The position numbers and the translations under genes are program-made. Shown here in pieces: positions 12,170 to 24,043 of a stretch of 64,000 bases of DNA. The notes under the pieces are model-generated. The model did not search any database and was not told the DNA's origin. It saw nothing but the letters and a program-made list of their open reading frames with translations. This stretch comes from Hemerocallis citrina (taxonomy: Eukaryota > Streptophyta > Magnoliopsida > Asparagales > Asphodelaceae): positions 115,668,004-115,732,003 of the forward strand of contig CM030363.1 of assembly GCA_017893485.1 (NCBI GenBank). The letters are read 5' to 3'. The stretch's first letter is position 1. Each line of letters starts with the position of its first letter.

Positions 12170-12677
12170 GTCATTCATTCATATTGATTGTATAAGAATA
12201 TATATACATATATATATATACATAGAAGATCCTCTTTAAATAAAGTTTGCACAATGTGTATATAATTCCCTTTTTCAAAAATTCAGCTCTTGACTATATG
12301 CAGATATAAAGGAAAATAAGTATCTGTATATGTATATAATATATATAAAACTCTTGGTACTGAAATGAAGTGTCTATGTTTACATATAAATGATATATAG
12401 AAATCCCCTTTACTGAGTTGGAAAAAACCTATGTAGAACTGGTATATAAAAAACCTCTTTACTGATCATGAAGTATATATATGTGTAAGATACATAGGAA
12501 AAATCCCTTTACTGCCATAGAGCAAGACATAAGTATATATATACTGATATATAGTAAAACCTCTTTCACTGCTATAAGATATATGTGCAGATAAATGAAG
12601 ATGAATTTTATTTAATTGAAACATATGTATACACTTATATAACTGATGTGTATAGACAACCCCTTTATACTGATTTG

Positions 12678-12749
<72 letters not shown>

Positions 12750-12890
12750 GCTCTTTGTACTAAAAGAAGAATATGCATATATGCAGATATGTATGTGACA
12801 ACTGATACTTAGAAAGTATCCCTTTTACTGATATGCAGTGTGCAAGATGTGCAAAAATCTGAAGCTAACTATATTATATTATGAAATATA
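12170..12890. repeat. AT-rich degenerate repeats with (TA)n microsatellite
   Basis: Units with CCTCTTTACTGATATGAAGTATATATA-like content recur every 55-70 bp. They include an uninterrupted (TA)n run at about 12680-12747. Further GAAATCTGAAA-type repeats extend to about 13080. An open frame across the TA run is an artefact of Tyr/Ile codons. Confidence 0.75.
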
Positions 12891-14776
12891 CACAGTCTGA
12901 GAGCATAACCGAAATTTGAAAAATATGCACATACGAGAATGATGAAATCTGAAATTATCCAATATCAAAATCTGAAATATATATATACCTAGGAGAGTCA
13001 TGAAATCTGAAACTAAACGATATGAAATTCTGAAATATACATATACATATATAATTGAGAATAGGGAAAATCTGAAACTCAACAGTATAAAAATTCAAAT
13101 GTATATGCAAATTTGGGGTGTGTAAACGAAAGCCGAAGCTTAAGAGAATAAACTCGAGATCTGGGGTTAGTCTTTATTACTGTCAATCAATTTGTTTACA
13201 TGATTATCTAGCCAAAATTCCAAGAAAACCTGATGCCAAACCAGAGCTACCCAAAATTAAAAAACCCGAAATCAAAAAAGGAAGTAGCATCCTCAACTGA
13301 TTAAATCAATGTATCCCATTTTAATCCAACTCCCAAATCAACTTAATCAATACTCACATACCTGGTCAACAATGTCAAGATTTAAATACAGCCCCAACCA
13401 ATCAATAAATGATCAAAACACATTTAAACAACTACACCCTGAATCACATATTCAACTACTGATTTGTCCAGAGGAAGTCAAGCTCTGAATAAAATCCCTA
13501 TCATCAAAATCGTGTTAGGCCGAGCTCTCCCCTACTGTTCAACCCCGACATCGTACCCACTGTTCAAAATCGAAATTCGATTTTAAACCCTCTTTTTACA
13601 CTTAAACACATATATATATCAATGCATATACTAAAAAAACCTAGAATTGAAACCTGAAATTATTTTTAATTAAACTGGCGAATACTCTGTATTTTGTGTG
13701 CCGAAAATGGTCTATAAATTGTCACAGAAGAAAAACTATTATCTACATTCAAATAGCAATAAAGTAACTGCAACCATCCTATTCATGTTCTCTATTGGCT
13801 TCTTCAAAAATCACAGGTCATTAAAATTAGGGTTTTAATTCTCAAGCATGGGTTTCATGAAAGAATCAATTTTAAAGTCATCTACATATCAAATTTCATC
13901 ATATCAACATACAATCCCCTAACATACTTTCTAATCAACAATTCATCACATACAACATGCTTAGAACAAAAAGAAAACAGAAACATGTCACTCACCTTGT
14001 TGAATAGATCAAACGAATACAAATAGAAAATAGGGAAAAAGCCTCTCCTTCGCAAGAAATCCAAGATCTTCTCTTTAAAACTCAAAGAAATAATAATAAT
14101 GAAATCCTTTGTGTTGTGCAGCAAAAGACGGCTGCACTTCACCTTTTAAATAGGCCGAAATATAGGTTTATAGGGTTTGTAAACAAATTTGTAAAATACC
14201 TCTTTTAAATATATCTTTACATATACAGATCCCTATACTTGGAAACTTGATAAAACTAATTTAATTGAGTTTTAAACAAAAAAATAACCATCCTAAGTCA
14301 GCCGGCACTGTAGGGAAAATCCAGAAAAACGAATTTGCATTTTTACCCCTCAAAATGACAATTTTGCAAAAAGATAATTTTTTATCAAAACTTGTAAAAT
14401 AAACAAAATTCATTAAAAAAAAGTAAACTTTTTGACCCTGAGTTGACTAGGCATCATACCCAGTCCAAAAATCCGAAAATCTGGAGTTTTCACTCCAATT
14501 GGCAATTTTGCACAAAAGTCATTCTTTTTGAAATATTTGCAAATAGGTCCAATAAATATCAGAAAAATCTAGAAAAGTTACAAATAATCCCAAATAATAA
14601 ATAATGATTTTCCACAAAATAATTTTGGCTTTTGAACTTTCCAAGAAAATATTTGCACGTGTTTTGCAGTGTAAAAAGATAAATTTTCAAAAAAAAATAT
14701 TTATTAAATCTCCAAAAATTATTTTAATTCATTTATAAATCTTTAAAAATAATATTTAAAAATACGGGGTACTACA

Positions 14777-15719
14777 CCTTGAGCTGGTCGAAGGACTTTT
14801 GTTGTTGTTCCCCCATTCGAAACCTTTAGCCCCCTAAGAGCCTTGAAGAAGGGGAGGCACTTTTCTCCGGACTTGGAGAGGAACCGCCCAATTGCCGCAA
14901 GGTGCCCCGTGAGCCTCTGTACATCCTTGACGCTGGAGGGAGAAGCCTTCTTGATAATGGCCTGGATCTTCTCGAGATTGGCCTCTATGCCCTTATGGCT
15001 GACCATAAACCCCAAGAACTTGCCAAATGAGACTCCGAATGCACACTTGTTCAGATTCAGCCTCATATTATGCTGCCTGAGCACCTCAAAGGCTTCTTGG
15101 AGGTCGAAGACATATTCCTGCCCACGGGTGCTCTTGACCAACATGTTGTCTACGTAGACTTCCATGTTTCGGCCAATCTGGTCTCGAAAGACCCTATTCA
15201 CAAGGCGCTGATAAGTAGCTTTGGCGTTCTTCAAGCCGAATGGCATTAACCTGTAGCAGTTAAGCCCTGGTCCATTACGGAGGAGGTCTTCGGGATGTCA
15301 GGATGGAACATCCGAATCTGGTTGTACCCCGAGAAAGCATCCATGAAACTGAGGAGCTCATGCCTGGAGGTCTCATCGATCAGGGCATCGATGCTTGGAA
15401 GGGGAAAAGGGTCCTTCGGGCATGCCTTATTAAGATCGGTGAAGTCGATGCATATCCTGCAGCTCCCGTTGGCTTTCTTGACCATCACCACATTGGATAG
15501 CCACTCGGGATAGTTCACCTCCTGGATGAACCGAGCATTGAGGAGATTTTCGACTTCTTCTTTGATCTCCTGTTGACTTCCATTGAGGAACTTGCAGCAT
15601 TTCTGCTGAACGGGCTTAACACCCGGGGCGACGCTGAGATGGTGCATTAGGAGCTCCTCAGAGATCCCAGGCATGTCGACTGCATCCAGGTGAAGAGATC
15701 GCGGTTCTCTCTTATGCAC
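14777..15719 (-). pseudogene. Tat-like Gypsy reverse transcriptase
   Basis: Two minus-strand frames (15246-15719 and 14777-15246) cover the RT. Visible are CIDFTDLNKACPKDPFPLP, LLSFMDAFSGYNQI, MPFGLKNAKATYQR and YVDN in place of the catalytic YVDD. The LNKACPKD and FMDAFSGYNQ wording is typical of the Tat/Athila branch. A frameshift near 15250 and another near 14805 break it. The coding resumes left of Y at 10858. Confidence 0.88.
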
Positions 15720-15739
15720 TGGGAGATATCTTCATTGAT

Positions 15740-16355
15740 GGAGGGGGAGAGTGCCTTGCTGAGCCGGAACGTCTTGGTGGCATCTTCCTTTGAGAAGACC
15801 ACTTCTTCTAGTTCGTCCATCGGTTCGAAGGTGGTCTGGCTACTCTCCGGTGGGACCTCGAGGGCTTCTAGGAGAGGACCGGGCCTCCCATTGAGGTCAT
15901 ATAGCACTTACGAGCCGCCTCTTGACTCCCTCTCACTTTTCCTACTCCTGCGGGGGTGGGGAACTTCATCTTCATGTGGTAAGCCAAAGGGATGGCTTGG
16001 AGCGCGGCAAGGCCTGGTCGACCCAGGATCACGTTGTAAGCGGCCTTCACGTCCACCACCATAAAGTCCATTGGCTTCGTGCGAGCGATCGGGGCTTTGC
16101 CAGCGGTGACGTCGAGAGTTATAATTCCCTCGATCGTCACCGGAACCCCAGTGAACCCATGAAGGATGTAGCCAGTCGGCTTAAGCCGATCTCTTGCTGG
16201 AGGCCTTTGAATGCCTCCAAGAAGAGGATGTTGACCAAACTTCCATTGTCCACCAGCACCCGGTGAACGTCGAAGTTGGCCATTTTGAGGTTGATGATGA
16301 GGGTGTCGCAGTGGGGCGTGCGGACGCCTTCCAAGTCCCTATTGGAGAACGTCAC
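15740..16355 (-). pseudogene. Tat-like Gypsy aspartic protease region
   Basis: The frame at 16137-16355 has HRVLVDNGSLVNILF, the retroviral-type protease active site with the usual D-S/T/G-G changed to DNGS. The frame at 15868-16140 has AYNVILGRPGLAALQAI, the conserved segment at the end of the protease in Tat elements. The frames are offset, so the protein is broken. It lies between gag on the right and RT on the left, as expected for minus-strand gag-pro-pol. Confidence 0.8.
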
Positions 16356-16529
16356 AGGGACTCCTAGGCCCTTTAGAGGAGGATGGCTCTACACGGAGTT
16401 GACTTCCTTCACGAAGGCTTTTCAGGAGGAGTTAGAATCTCCCCCCATTGGGCCTCCGTGTATCAGGTGCAGGATGGCCTCTACTTCGGCCTCCGGAGTC
16501 TCCGCACGCTGCTCTGTTCGCCTGTTAAC

Positions 16530-18420
16530 CCCCTAGGGAGGTGGAGGCGGGTCGGCTCTGTCCCTCCTTACAAATCGAGTGAGTTGCCCCCTCTGGATAA
16601 GGGCATCGATCTTGTCCTTCAGGGCCCGACAGTTATTAGTGTCGTGCCCGTGGTCCCGGTGGACGCGGCACCACTTGTCCTGGTTTCTCTTCTTCCCGGG
16701 AGTGTTCATCTTCGGAGGTGGCGGCAGGAGACCTTCATTCCCAATCTCCATCAGGATGGCGGAGACACTCGCATTAAGTGGAGTGAACTTCTCGAAGCGG
16801 GGGAGGACGCCGCTGACCCCCGTTATCCTTTTGGAGCTTCTTAGATCCTTCTTCCTCTGTAGTCTTCTGTTTGTTTTCGAAAGATGACCCCTCCAGAGTG
16901 GGGCGATTGAGAGCCTCTTCAGCTCGGATGTACTTCTCGCTCCTGAAGAGGAGCTCAGAGAAGTCCTGAGGAGGCTTCTTGGCCAAGGAAGCCCTGAGGT
17001 CGGGGTTGGTGACATTGGATTGGAAGGCAGCCGAAGCTACCAACTGATCCAATGAGGCAATGGACCTGGCCTCTGCAGTGAACCCTTTTGACATAATCCC
17101 TCAGCTGTTCGCCCTTCTTTTGGTTGAGGAAGAGTAGCGAGGTGCTCGTCTTCTAGGAGCGGCGACTGTTCACGAAATGCATAAGGAAGAGGCCCTCGAA
17201 CTGGTCAAAGAAGATGATAGATGCCGGTGCAAGACGAGAATACCACTCCCGAGCCGGCCCCTTGAGTGTGGCCGGGAAGGTCTTGCAGAGGAGGGCGTCG
17301 GATGCATGATGGATGATCATGAGAGTTTTGAAACTCTCGATGTGATCTGCGGGGTCCTACTCCCCGGTGTAAGTCTCGAAGTGTGGAGGCTTGAAGTTGT
17401 CTGGGACAAGGGCCTCCATGATGGTATGGGAGAATGGGGACCTGCTTGGGCAAAGGTTCCTTGCCCGTTGCTCCTCGTCTCTGTCTAACTGAACGAGGCG
17501 CCTCTCCATCTCATGGAGACGGCGGTAGACCGAGTCCTCCCCTCGATCGTACCTTGCTGAGCCCCAAGACTCATCCTCATGTCGAGGAGGGCTGGGGTTG
17601 CAACGGTGATGGCTCTGGGCAGGTGGCAGACTGATAGAACGATGGGGGTGACTCAGAGTAGGCCACCAACTTCGGGAGCGGCGGTGGTGGCCAGGAGAAG
17701 GGCGGCGATGGCTCGGAGCTGACCTAGGACTTAGGGAACGGCGGTGATGGCTCGGAGCCGGCCGTGGACTATAGGAGCGGCAATGAGGGTGAGGAGCTGG
17801 CTGAGGGATGGGAGCCCGATGGCCGTTGTTGGGGGCAGCGTTGAGCGCCCGAAGGTCTACCTCCTGGAATTGTTGAAATTTTGCCCTCGTGACGGGGGCC
17901 TCCTGCTCGCGGTTGACTCGAACTGCAGGACGACCAGCTGGGGAGCGGCTTCGTCTTGGGCGATGCTGGGGCGACTCTCTCTGCCTCCGGGGAGAGTTGG
18001 ACCCCCTGTGGTCTGATCAGCGTGGTGACCGATCCCTCGGGTGCTCCCGGCTAGGGTTTGCCTCGCGGGTCCGCCTCTCATCTATATGGGTCCAAAGATT
18101 GGGCCCTGGCTCGTTCTGCTGATTATTGAGCACGTCCTGCAGGTCCTTCGGCGTAGGAGAACTATGGGAGGCCATCGAATCTGTGGAGGCATTGTGGATG
18201 GACACCCGAACCTGATGTATAGGTTGCTTGTGGCGGCTTCGCCGAGAGGGCTCCCCCACTGTTGCTTGGGGCCCTACAGGCTGCAGAATAGACTGAGGAG
18301 CCTGCTATTCGAGCTGTAGGGCCTGTTGGACGGGTGGAGGAGATCCTCCTTCGGAGGAGGAGGAAGATGAGAAGAGATTGTTCTACGGTTGGAGTGTGCA
18401 GATTTCCTCTTGGGAGGCAT
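16530..18420 (-). pseudogene. Tat-like Gypsy gag, multiply frameshifted
   Basis: The 3' part (16533-17094) contains CRVHRDHGHDTNNCRALKD, the Cys/His knuckle of Tat gag, followed by RALKDKIDALIQRGQL. Upstream, 17100-17450 encodes scattered gag core residues in several frames. 17640-18420 is rich in Arg/Pro/Ser/Gln codons, as in gag N-termini. No single frame spans it. GC content is clearly higher than in the flanks, which is normal for Tat coding DNA. No host gene is seen here. Confidence 0.7.
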
Positions 18421-18472
18421 GACTAGGAGTAGCTTTGGTCGAAGGAGGAAGGTTGGGTTGCTTGTCGAGTAC

Positions 18473-18493
18473 TTCCCATAGACGGTGCCAATC
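18473..18493 (-). other. primer-binding site of Tat-like element
   Basis: On the minus strand the sequence reads TGGCACCGTCTATGGGAA, one or two changes from the TGGCGCCGTCTGTGGGAA primer-binding site common in Tat elements. It lies three bases inside the LTR terminus and upstream of gag, which fixes the LTR on its right as the 5' LTR. Confidence 0.7.
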
Positions 18494-20263
18494 TGTTGCC
18501 GCTGAATCTGGTGTGGGGGCAATAGATAGAATTTGTGGATTCGCAGGAACTCGAAGGGTTGAATCTGATTTCTTCCTTGTTGACAAGTTGACTCCTTGGT
18601 GCTCCCGTTGGACCTGCACAAACGTTTAAAACACCGGGATGGATCCCAGCGATGAACCCTCCGATACTCTTGTCAATACCAGAAAAAGTAAAGAGAAAGA
18701 GCTTAAGTGGACAAAAAGTGATCACCTGTGACAGTAGGAGGTAGAGGGTTATTTATAGTCGACGTGGGTATCTGTTTCAGGATCAGAATGAATCCCTACT
18801 TTCCGGTGTGGCTGGATAGGGGTGGTTATAACCACCTCCTCAGGACAAGGACGAGCCAGGATTTCCTCCTATCCTGTTGAACTGGTTCCTAACGGGTCGA
18901 GACCCGTTCTCAGCTGAACAGATCCGTTCAGGGTTAGCGGGTCCAAGAGGAGAGACCCAGTTCCCAATTCGGACCCGTCTGTTTGTGAATTTACCTTCTT
19001 ACCCCTGTGACTTTAAGATTCATGCCCACTTTGAACGGTTCCGATTTAACCCCATTTTTAGCCATATCATTACTCATTTAAGAACTAGAAGTTCTACATG
19101 CATCAAAAGTCTATTTTTTTAAAAAAAAAACTAGAAGTTACACATACATGAAAAGATCATTCTGTTGTGAACTAGGAGTTCTACATACAACAAATTACTA
19201 AAAGTTTGCTCTTTTATGAACTATTAGAAGTTCTACAAATAACTAGAAGTTCTACATATAATTAATAGAAGTTAGAGAAGACCCCCACATTTTTACTAAG
19301 TAGAAATAACTAGCCTTAGCTTCCTTCTCCTCTAGCCTTAGCTTTCTTCTCCTTCCTCCTAGCTCTTACTTGAACCTATTTATGAGAACTCTCTTGTTAA
19401 AACTTCTCTCTTTCTTTTGCTTTCTCTATCTTTTTCTTTTTCTTTAGCAAATGAGCTAAAGGTGAAGGGAAGGGGTATTTATAGGAGAAAATGAGAGAGG
19501 TAAGTGTATGAGAGTTCAAATAGGGTTTTTGGCACTTGTTTGCCTTGGGGTATTGGCCGGCCAAATGGTGAAGGGGGGGGGGGGGGAGGGGGGGGGGGGA
19601 GTGTATGTGAGTTAGCTTAGGTGAGAAAGAACAACACCTATTAATACAATTGTATTTCCAATAATTATAAAACTTAAGTTTATCCCTCCAAATAAATCCT
19701 AGCCATTCATCTTTGATCAATCATGACAAAAACAAAGATATTTTTTTCCACAACACATACTACATGATTTGTACAAATGTATGAAATCGATACAATACGT
19801 ATACGTATATACTAATATATATACCGATAATTTTTATTTGTCAAACCAAACAATCTGTACCAAAATAATTTAATTCCTTGAATAAAAATAAAAATAAATT
19901 TATTATCGGTTCGGAAGATTTCAGTACCAAATTGATATAATACAAATATATATAGACTAGTATATATATAATGATAATGTTTATTAATTAAACTGAGTAA
20001 TATCCCCCAAAAATATTTCAATTCTAAAAATAAAATAAAATAATAATTTTTAATATTAGACCGGCATATTATATATATTTTCTCAAAAATGCATATTACA
20101 AGATTTTGTACAAATGCATAAAATCGATACAATACATATATATACATACTAGTATATATATAAAGATGATTTTTTATATTAAAACTAATTAATTTCTATA
20201 AGGAATATTTTAATTTTTAAAAATAATAATAATACAAATATAATATTCGACCGGGATATTACA
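18494..20263 (-). repeat. 5' LTR of Tat-like element (copy A)
   Basis: On the plus strand the block starts TGTTGCCGCTG beside the primer-binding site and ends CCGGGATATTACA, so on the minus strand it runs TGTAATATCCCGG...CAACA. A TATA box (minus strand CTATAAATAACC, 18749-18760) marks the U3/R boundary. A poly-G tract sits near 19573-19600. The part from about 18655 recurs at 29178-30789 with roughly 2 percent difference. Confidence 0.82.
18749..18760 (-). promoter_or_regulatory. TATA box of Tat-like 5' LTR
   Basis: The minus strand reads GACTATAAATAACC, a near-consensus plant TATA box. Transcription would start about 30 bp further left and run into U5, the primer-binding site and gag. The same box is present in copy B near 29273-29284. 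Confidence 0.6.
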
Positions 20264-20381
20264 TATCTAGAGTTGCAATAAGAAAGACAACAACTCCGCT
20301 TTAGAAGTCAAATCGTTTTATTCTTGATCCATCTATCAAGAATAATAAAAATAATAAAAATAATAAAAATAAATGCATCTA
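20264..20381. repeat. genomic flank of Tat LTR, duplicated (copy A)
   Basis: These bases after the LTR terminus recur after copy B (30790-30905), including an (AATAAA)-like simple repeat. At 20382 the sequence switches abruptly to the interior of the SIRE env-like frame, while copy B continues into intergenic DNA. Shared flank outside an LTR means a segmental duplication, not two independent insertions. Confidence 0.7.
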
Positions 20382-21113
20382 TCAATATCATAAGCCTGAA
20401 AGACCCTGGTAAGGAGACCTCCAAAGGGTAAGAAATGAGTATGATTTTGTTCAAGTTTGGAAAAGATGACACGACCCCAATTTATGACAATCTTGCCAAA
20501 AAATGGCATAAATAGCTTGTTGCAGTTCCATAGAATACTGATCATAACTTTCTCGTTTGGGAAGAATGTTATAAGCAAGTAGTCTTGCAACCAATTTTGC
20601 AACAGGTGTTATATTTTTACTAGTCATTAGGGGTCCATGATTGGGCAAAAATATTTTAGATAAAACAGAGAAGTCATCAAGGATAATGTCACCTAGATCG
20701 AGTCCCTCGTCATCAATACCCATTATGAGATTTATTCTCTCGGGTGTGAGAGTCATCTTAGTATTTTTGACAGAGGAACGAATAACAACATCTCCATCTT
20801 TCTTTTGAACAACTCTCATGTTCGTGTAGAAAAGATAGATAAGTTGGGGATAATAATCGGGTTGATTTGCTAAAGATAGATAGTCATAAAGACTACAGTT
20901 TTGGAAAAAGGGAACTAGGTTAAACCGATCTAAGTCACTAAAATTGACAAAACGACCTGGAAAAATGACAATGCTACACATAAGATACCACCGTTCTAAT
21001 AGATCAGGACTTAAAAGATATTGGGAATAATCTTGTGATGATGAACTAGCATCATGAGATCTTTTAGAACGTTTGGGTGCCATAAGAAAGGAGCAAAGGG
21101 AAGATTTTACCAA
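20382..21113 (-). pseudogene. SIRE-type env-like ORF, truncated
   Basis: The frame starts with MVKSSLCSFL and has a better Met at 21085 (MAPKRSKRSHDASSSSQ). The product is of the kind encoded after pol in SIRE/Maximus Copia elements, often called env-like; its function is unproven. Motifs include PDLLERWYLM, MTLTPERINLIMGIDDEG and PVAKLVARLLAYNILP. A frameshift near 20460 moves the reading to a second frame with PFGGLLTRVFQAYDID, and the reading ends at the rearrangement junction at 20382. No signal peptide or membrane segment is evident. Confidence 0.6.
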
Positions 21114-21570
21114 GAGAGAAGAGAAAGAACAACTAGGAGTCGAGCAGCAACAGCACGGCAGTCGACTTCTTCTTCTTCTTTGGACTTAGGGTTTCAAATT
21201 TGGGGGTAATGGTAAAAGGTGAAGAAGGAGGCCGGGAGAAGGGTTTTTAACTGAAGATAGATGGCTGTGATTGAAGGGGAAGAGATCAACGGCTGATGGA
21301 GAGAGTCACGGGTGAAAAGAAATGAACTTTCATCTCAAAAACTGTGTGATGAATCGTCGCTGAAGACAATTGAACTCGCGACAGTCGACTTAGTCGAGAA
21401 GAAAATAAGTTTTGATATCAACATATCAGTCGACTGGGGAAAAATTCAGTCGACTGGTAAAAGATAAAAAATAGGCATACAAAACATACAGTACAGTCGA
21501 CTTAATAAAAACACAGTCGACTTAACAGATGAAATTTTAAACAAATATCAGTAAAATTACATATTCCTAG
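21114..21570 (-). other. SIRE spacer between pol and env-like ORF
   Basis: This stretch is non-coding on both strands. It carries several copies of the palindrome AGTCGACT (for example near 21163, 21374, 21428, 21447, 21496 and 21519). The minus strand of 21140-21300 looks like a leader to the env-like frame. No promoter could be assigned with confidence. Confidence 0.5.
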
Positions 21571-22428
21571 TTCTCTTCTTAAGTTAATAAATGTATCTTC
21601 TTTAAGGGGTTTGGTAAAGATATCTGCTACTTGTTTATCAGTAGAGATAAAGTCTAAAGATATATCTCCTTTTAAAACATGATCACGTAGAAAATGATGT
21701 CGAATAACAATATGTTTCGTACGTGAATGTTAAACCGGATTTTTAGATAGATTAATTGCACTGGTATTATCACACATAATTGAAGGTTTTTCAAATGAAA
21801 TACCATAATCTAATAAAGTTTGTTTCATCCACAAGATTTGTGCACATGCCAAACTTGCAGCGATATATTCAGCTTCTGTAGTTGATAGAGATACTGAATT
21901 TTGCTTTTTACTGCACCAAGAAACTAGTGAATGTCCCAAAAAGTGACATGTTCCACTAGTGCTCTTGCGATCAGTCTTACTACCAGCAAAATCAGCATCG
22001 CTATATGACAAAAGTTGAAAATTATCGGTGTGTGGATAAAATAAACCATAATCAAATGTGCCTTTAATGTATCTTAAAATTCGTTTCACAGCTTTTAAAT
22101 GAGACTCTTTAGGACTAGACTGATATTTAGCACATAAGCATACGCTGAACATAATATCTGGTCTACTTGCAGTAATATATAAGAGTGAACCAATCATACC
22201 TCTATAGAGTTTTTGATCAACACTCTTACCTAATATATCTTTGTCAAGGGTAGTAGTAGTAGCCATAGGTGTGGATTTACTACTTGTACTATCCATGTTA
22301 AACCATTTGAGTAATTCCTTTGCATATTTTCCTTGATTAATAAATATGCCATTTGACGACTGTTTAATTTGAAGTCCAAGGAAATAATTGAGTTCACCCA
22401 TGTGACTCATCTCAAACTCGTTTTTCAT
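21571..22428 (-). pseudogene. SIRE-type Copia RNase H and RT end
   Basis: The frame at 21730-22428 encodes the end of RT (MGELNYFLGLQIKQS, YAKELLKWFNM) and Copia RNase H (YSDADFAGSKTDRKSTSGTCHFLG, STTEAEYIAAS, CDNTSAINLSKNPV). The normal C-terminus (IRHHFLRD...) continues past a stop at about 21730 to 21571. The Asp of SDADFAG, the Glu of TEAEY and the Asp of MCDNTSA are all present. Domain order is right for minus-strand Copia pol. Confidence 0.88.
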
Positions 22429-22927
22429 TGTGTTAGCAAACTCTTGACATAGATTATTATTAGTAGAACCAAAGATTATATCATCAACATATATTTGTAT
22501 GATTAAGATATCATTCTTAACTCTCTTAATAAAAAAGGTAGTGTCTACTTTACCTAGGTGCTTGTTTAAGACCGTATAAAGCCTTTTTCAATTTATAAAC
22601 ATGACCTAGAAATTGTTCATGTTCAAAACCTGGTGGTTGTTTAACATAACCATTTTCTTTAATAAACCCATTAAGGAAAGCACTTTTAACATCCATTTGA
22701 TAAAGTATAAAATTCATGAAACAAGCAAAAGATAATAAAATTCTAATTGATTCTAGTCTAGCAACAGGAGCATATGTTTCATCAAAATCTATACCTTCTT
22801 CTTGATTATACCCTTGAGCAACTAGTCTAGCTTTGTTCCTTACAACTTGTCCTGATTCATCTAACTTATTTTTGAATACCCATTTGGTACCAATAATAGC
22901 CTGATCAGGAGGTTGTGGAACTAAATC
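22429..22927 (-). pseudogene. Copia reverse transcriptase core, frameshifted
   Basis: Reading the minus strand across frame changes gives [24 protein letters not shown], then [11 protein letters not shown], then YVDDIIFGS just before the next frame. These are the hallmark Copia RT motifs, including the intact catalytic YVDD. A shift near 22560 and a stop near 22928 separate it from its neighbours. Residue runs are given only in part. Confidence 0.82.
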
Positions 22928-24043
22928 TCATACATCATTCCTTATAAATTGGTTTAATTCATCTTTCATGGCATTCATCCAAAATTCATTCTCACAAGCT
23001 TCTTGTATATTTTTAGGTTCAAAATCCGACAAGAATGCTGTATGAGAAATCATATTAATATGAGAACGTGTCTGAATACCATGGGAGATGTCACCAATTA
23101 TTAAGTCATGAGGATGATCTTTAACTTCAACAAAAGATTTTGGTAAAGTTGAAGATATCACAATAGGATCAGTCGACTTGACAGGTTCTTCAGTCGACTG
23201 CTTTGCTTCAGTCGACTGGGAGTCCTTATCAGTCGACTTATCAGCCAGACTAGTTTGTTCTAAAGATTTAATCACATTATTTAAAGGTGATGAATCAGTT
23301 TCATTATCTTTATTTAAATTTGATGAAGGCAGAGATTCATCGAATGTAACATACATTGACTCTTCAATAGTCATTGTAGACTTATTGAAAATTCTATATG
23401 CTTTACTCCTATTTGAGTATCCTAAAAAGATACCCTCATTAGATCTAGGATCAAATTTATCTAGATTATCTTTAGTGTTCAGAATAAAACACTTACAACC
23501 AAATGTCTTAAAATAAGAGACTTTAGGAATTTTGTTAAAAAACAACTCATAACAAGTCTTCTTTAGCTTAGGTCTTATAAGAATCCTATTTAAAACATAA
23601 CAAGCTGTAGCAACGGCTTCAGCCCAAAAATACTTTGGTAAATTGCTTTCAACAAGCATGGTACGTGCGCATTCTTGCAAAGTCCTATTTTTCCTTTCAA
23701 CCACTCCATTTTGTGGTGAAGCTCTAGGAAATGCAAATGAATGTGTTATACCATTCTTGTTGCAATATTCTGTAAATGTTTCATTCTCAAATTCTCCACC
23801 ATGATCACTTCTAATAGTGACTATGGTTAGAGATCTTTGGTTTTGAATACGTTTACAAAAATTTGCAAATTCATCAAAAGCATCATTCTTATGTTTTAAA
23901 AAGAATGTCCAAGTGAATCTCGAAAAATCATCTACTAAAACAAATACATATCTACTTTTATTTAAAGAAGCAACTCTAGTGGGGCCAAATAAATCCATAT
24001 GAATTAATTCGAGCGGCCTACTAGTAGAAATTACTTCTTTTGT
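22928..24043 (-). pseudogene. SIRE-type Copia integrase
   Basis: The frame at 22928-23998 begins MDLFGPTRVASLNKSRY, with the first catalytic Asp, followed by IRSDHGGEFENETF (second Asp) and SPQNGVVERKNRTLQE (catalytic Glu). The C-terminal portion contains a run of KSTD/QSTE-type codons. Those codons are produced by repeated AGTCGACT palindromes at 23170-23240. A stop near 24043 separates it from the pre-integrase part. This is the best preserved pol segment of the element. Confidence 0.9.

Larger units (their letters stand above)
10859..14776 (-). mobile_element. insertion 'Y': 3.9-kb solo-LTR-like element
   Basis: The ends are TGTAGCGCCCCGAATTTT and, on the other strand, TGTAGTACCCCGTATTTT, an imperfect inverted pair. 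The 5-bp sequence CCTTG lies on both sides (10854-10858 and 14777-14781). Joining the flanks restores Tat pol coding across the target. No coding capacity or paired LTR is visible inside. A TATA-like CTATTTAAAAGG on the minus strand near 14150 favours minus orientation, with a short U3 and a very long R/U5, as in LTR X. A solo LTR best explains it; a non-autonomous large LTR element is the alternative. Confidence 0.75.

Noticed and set aside
12585..12812. 75-codon frame across the TA repeat
   Set aside because: Most of its codons are Tyr/Ile from (TA)n, a microsatellite artefact.
17177..18319. Plus-strand frames of 60-100 codons in the GC-rich Tat gag region
   Set aside because: They are shadows of the minus-strand gag in GC-rich DNA and carry no domain.
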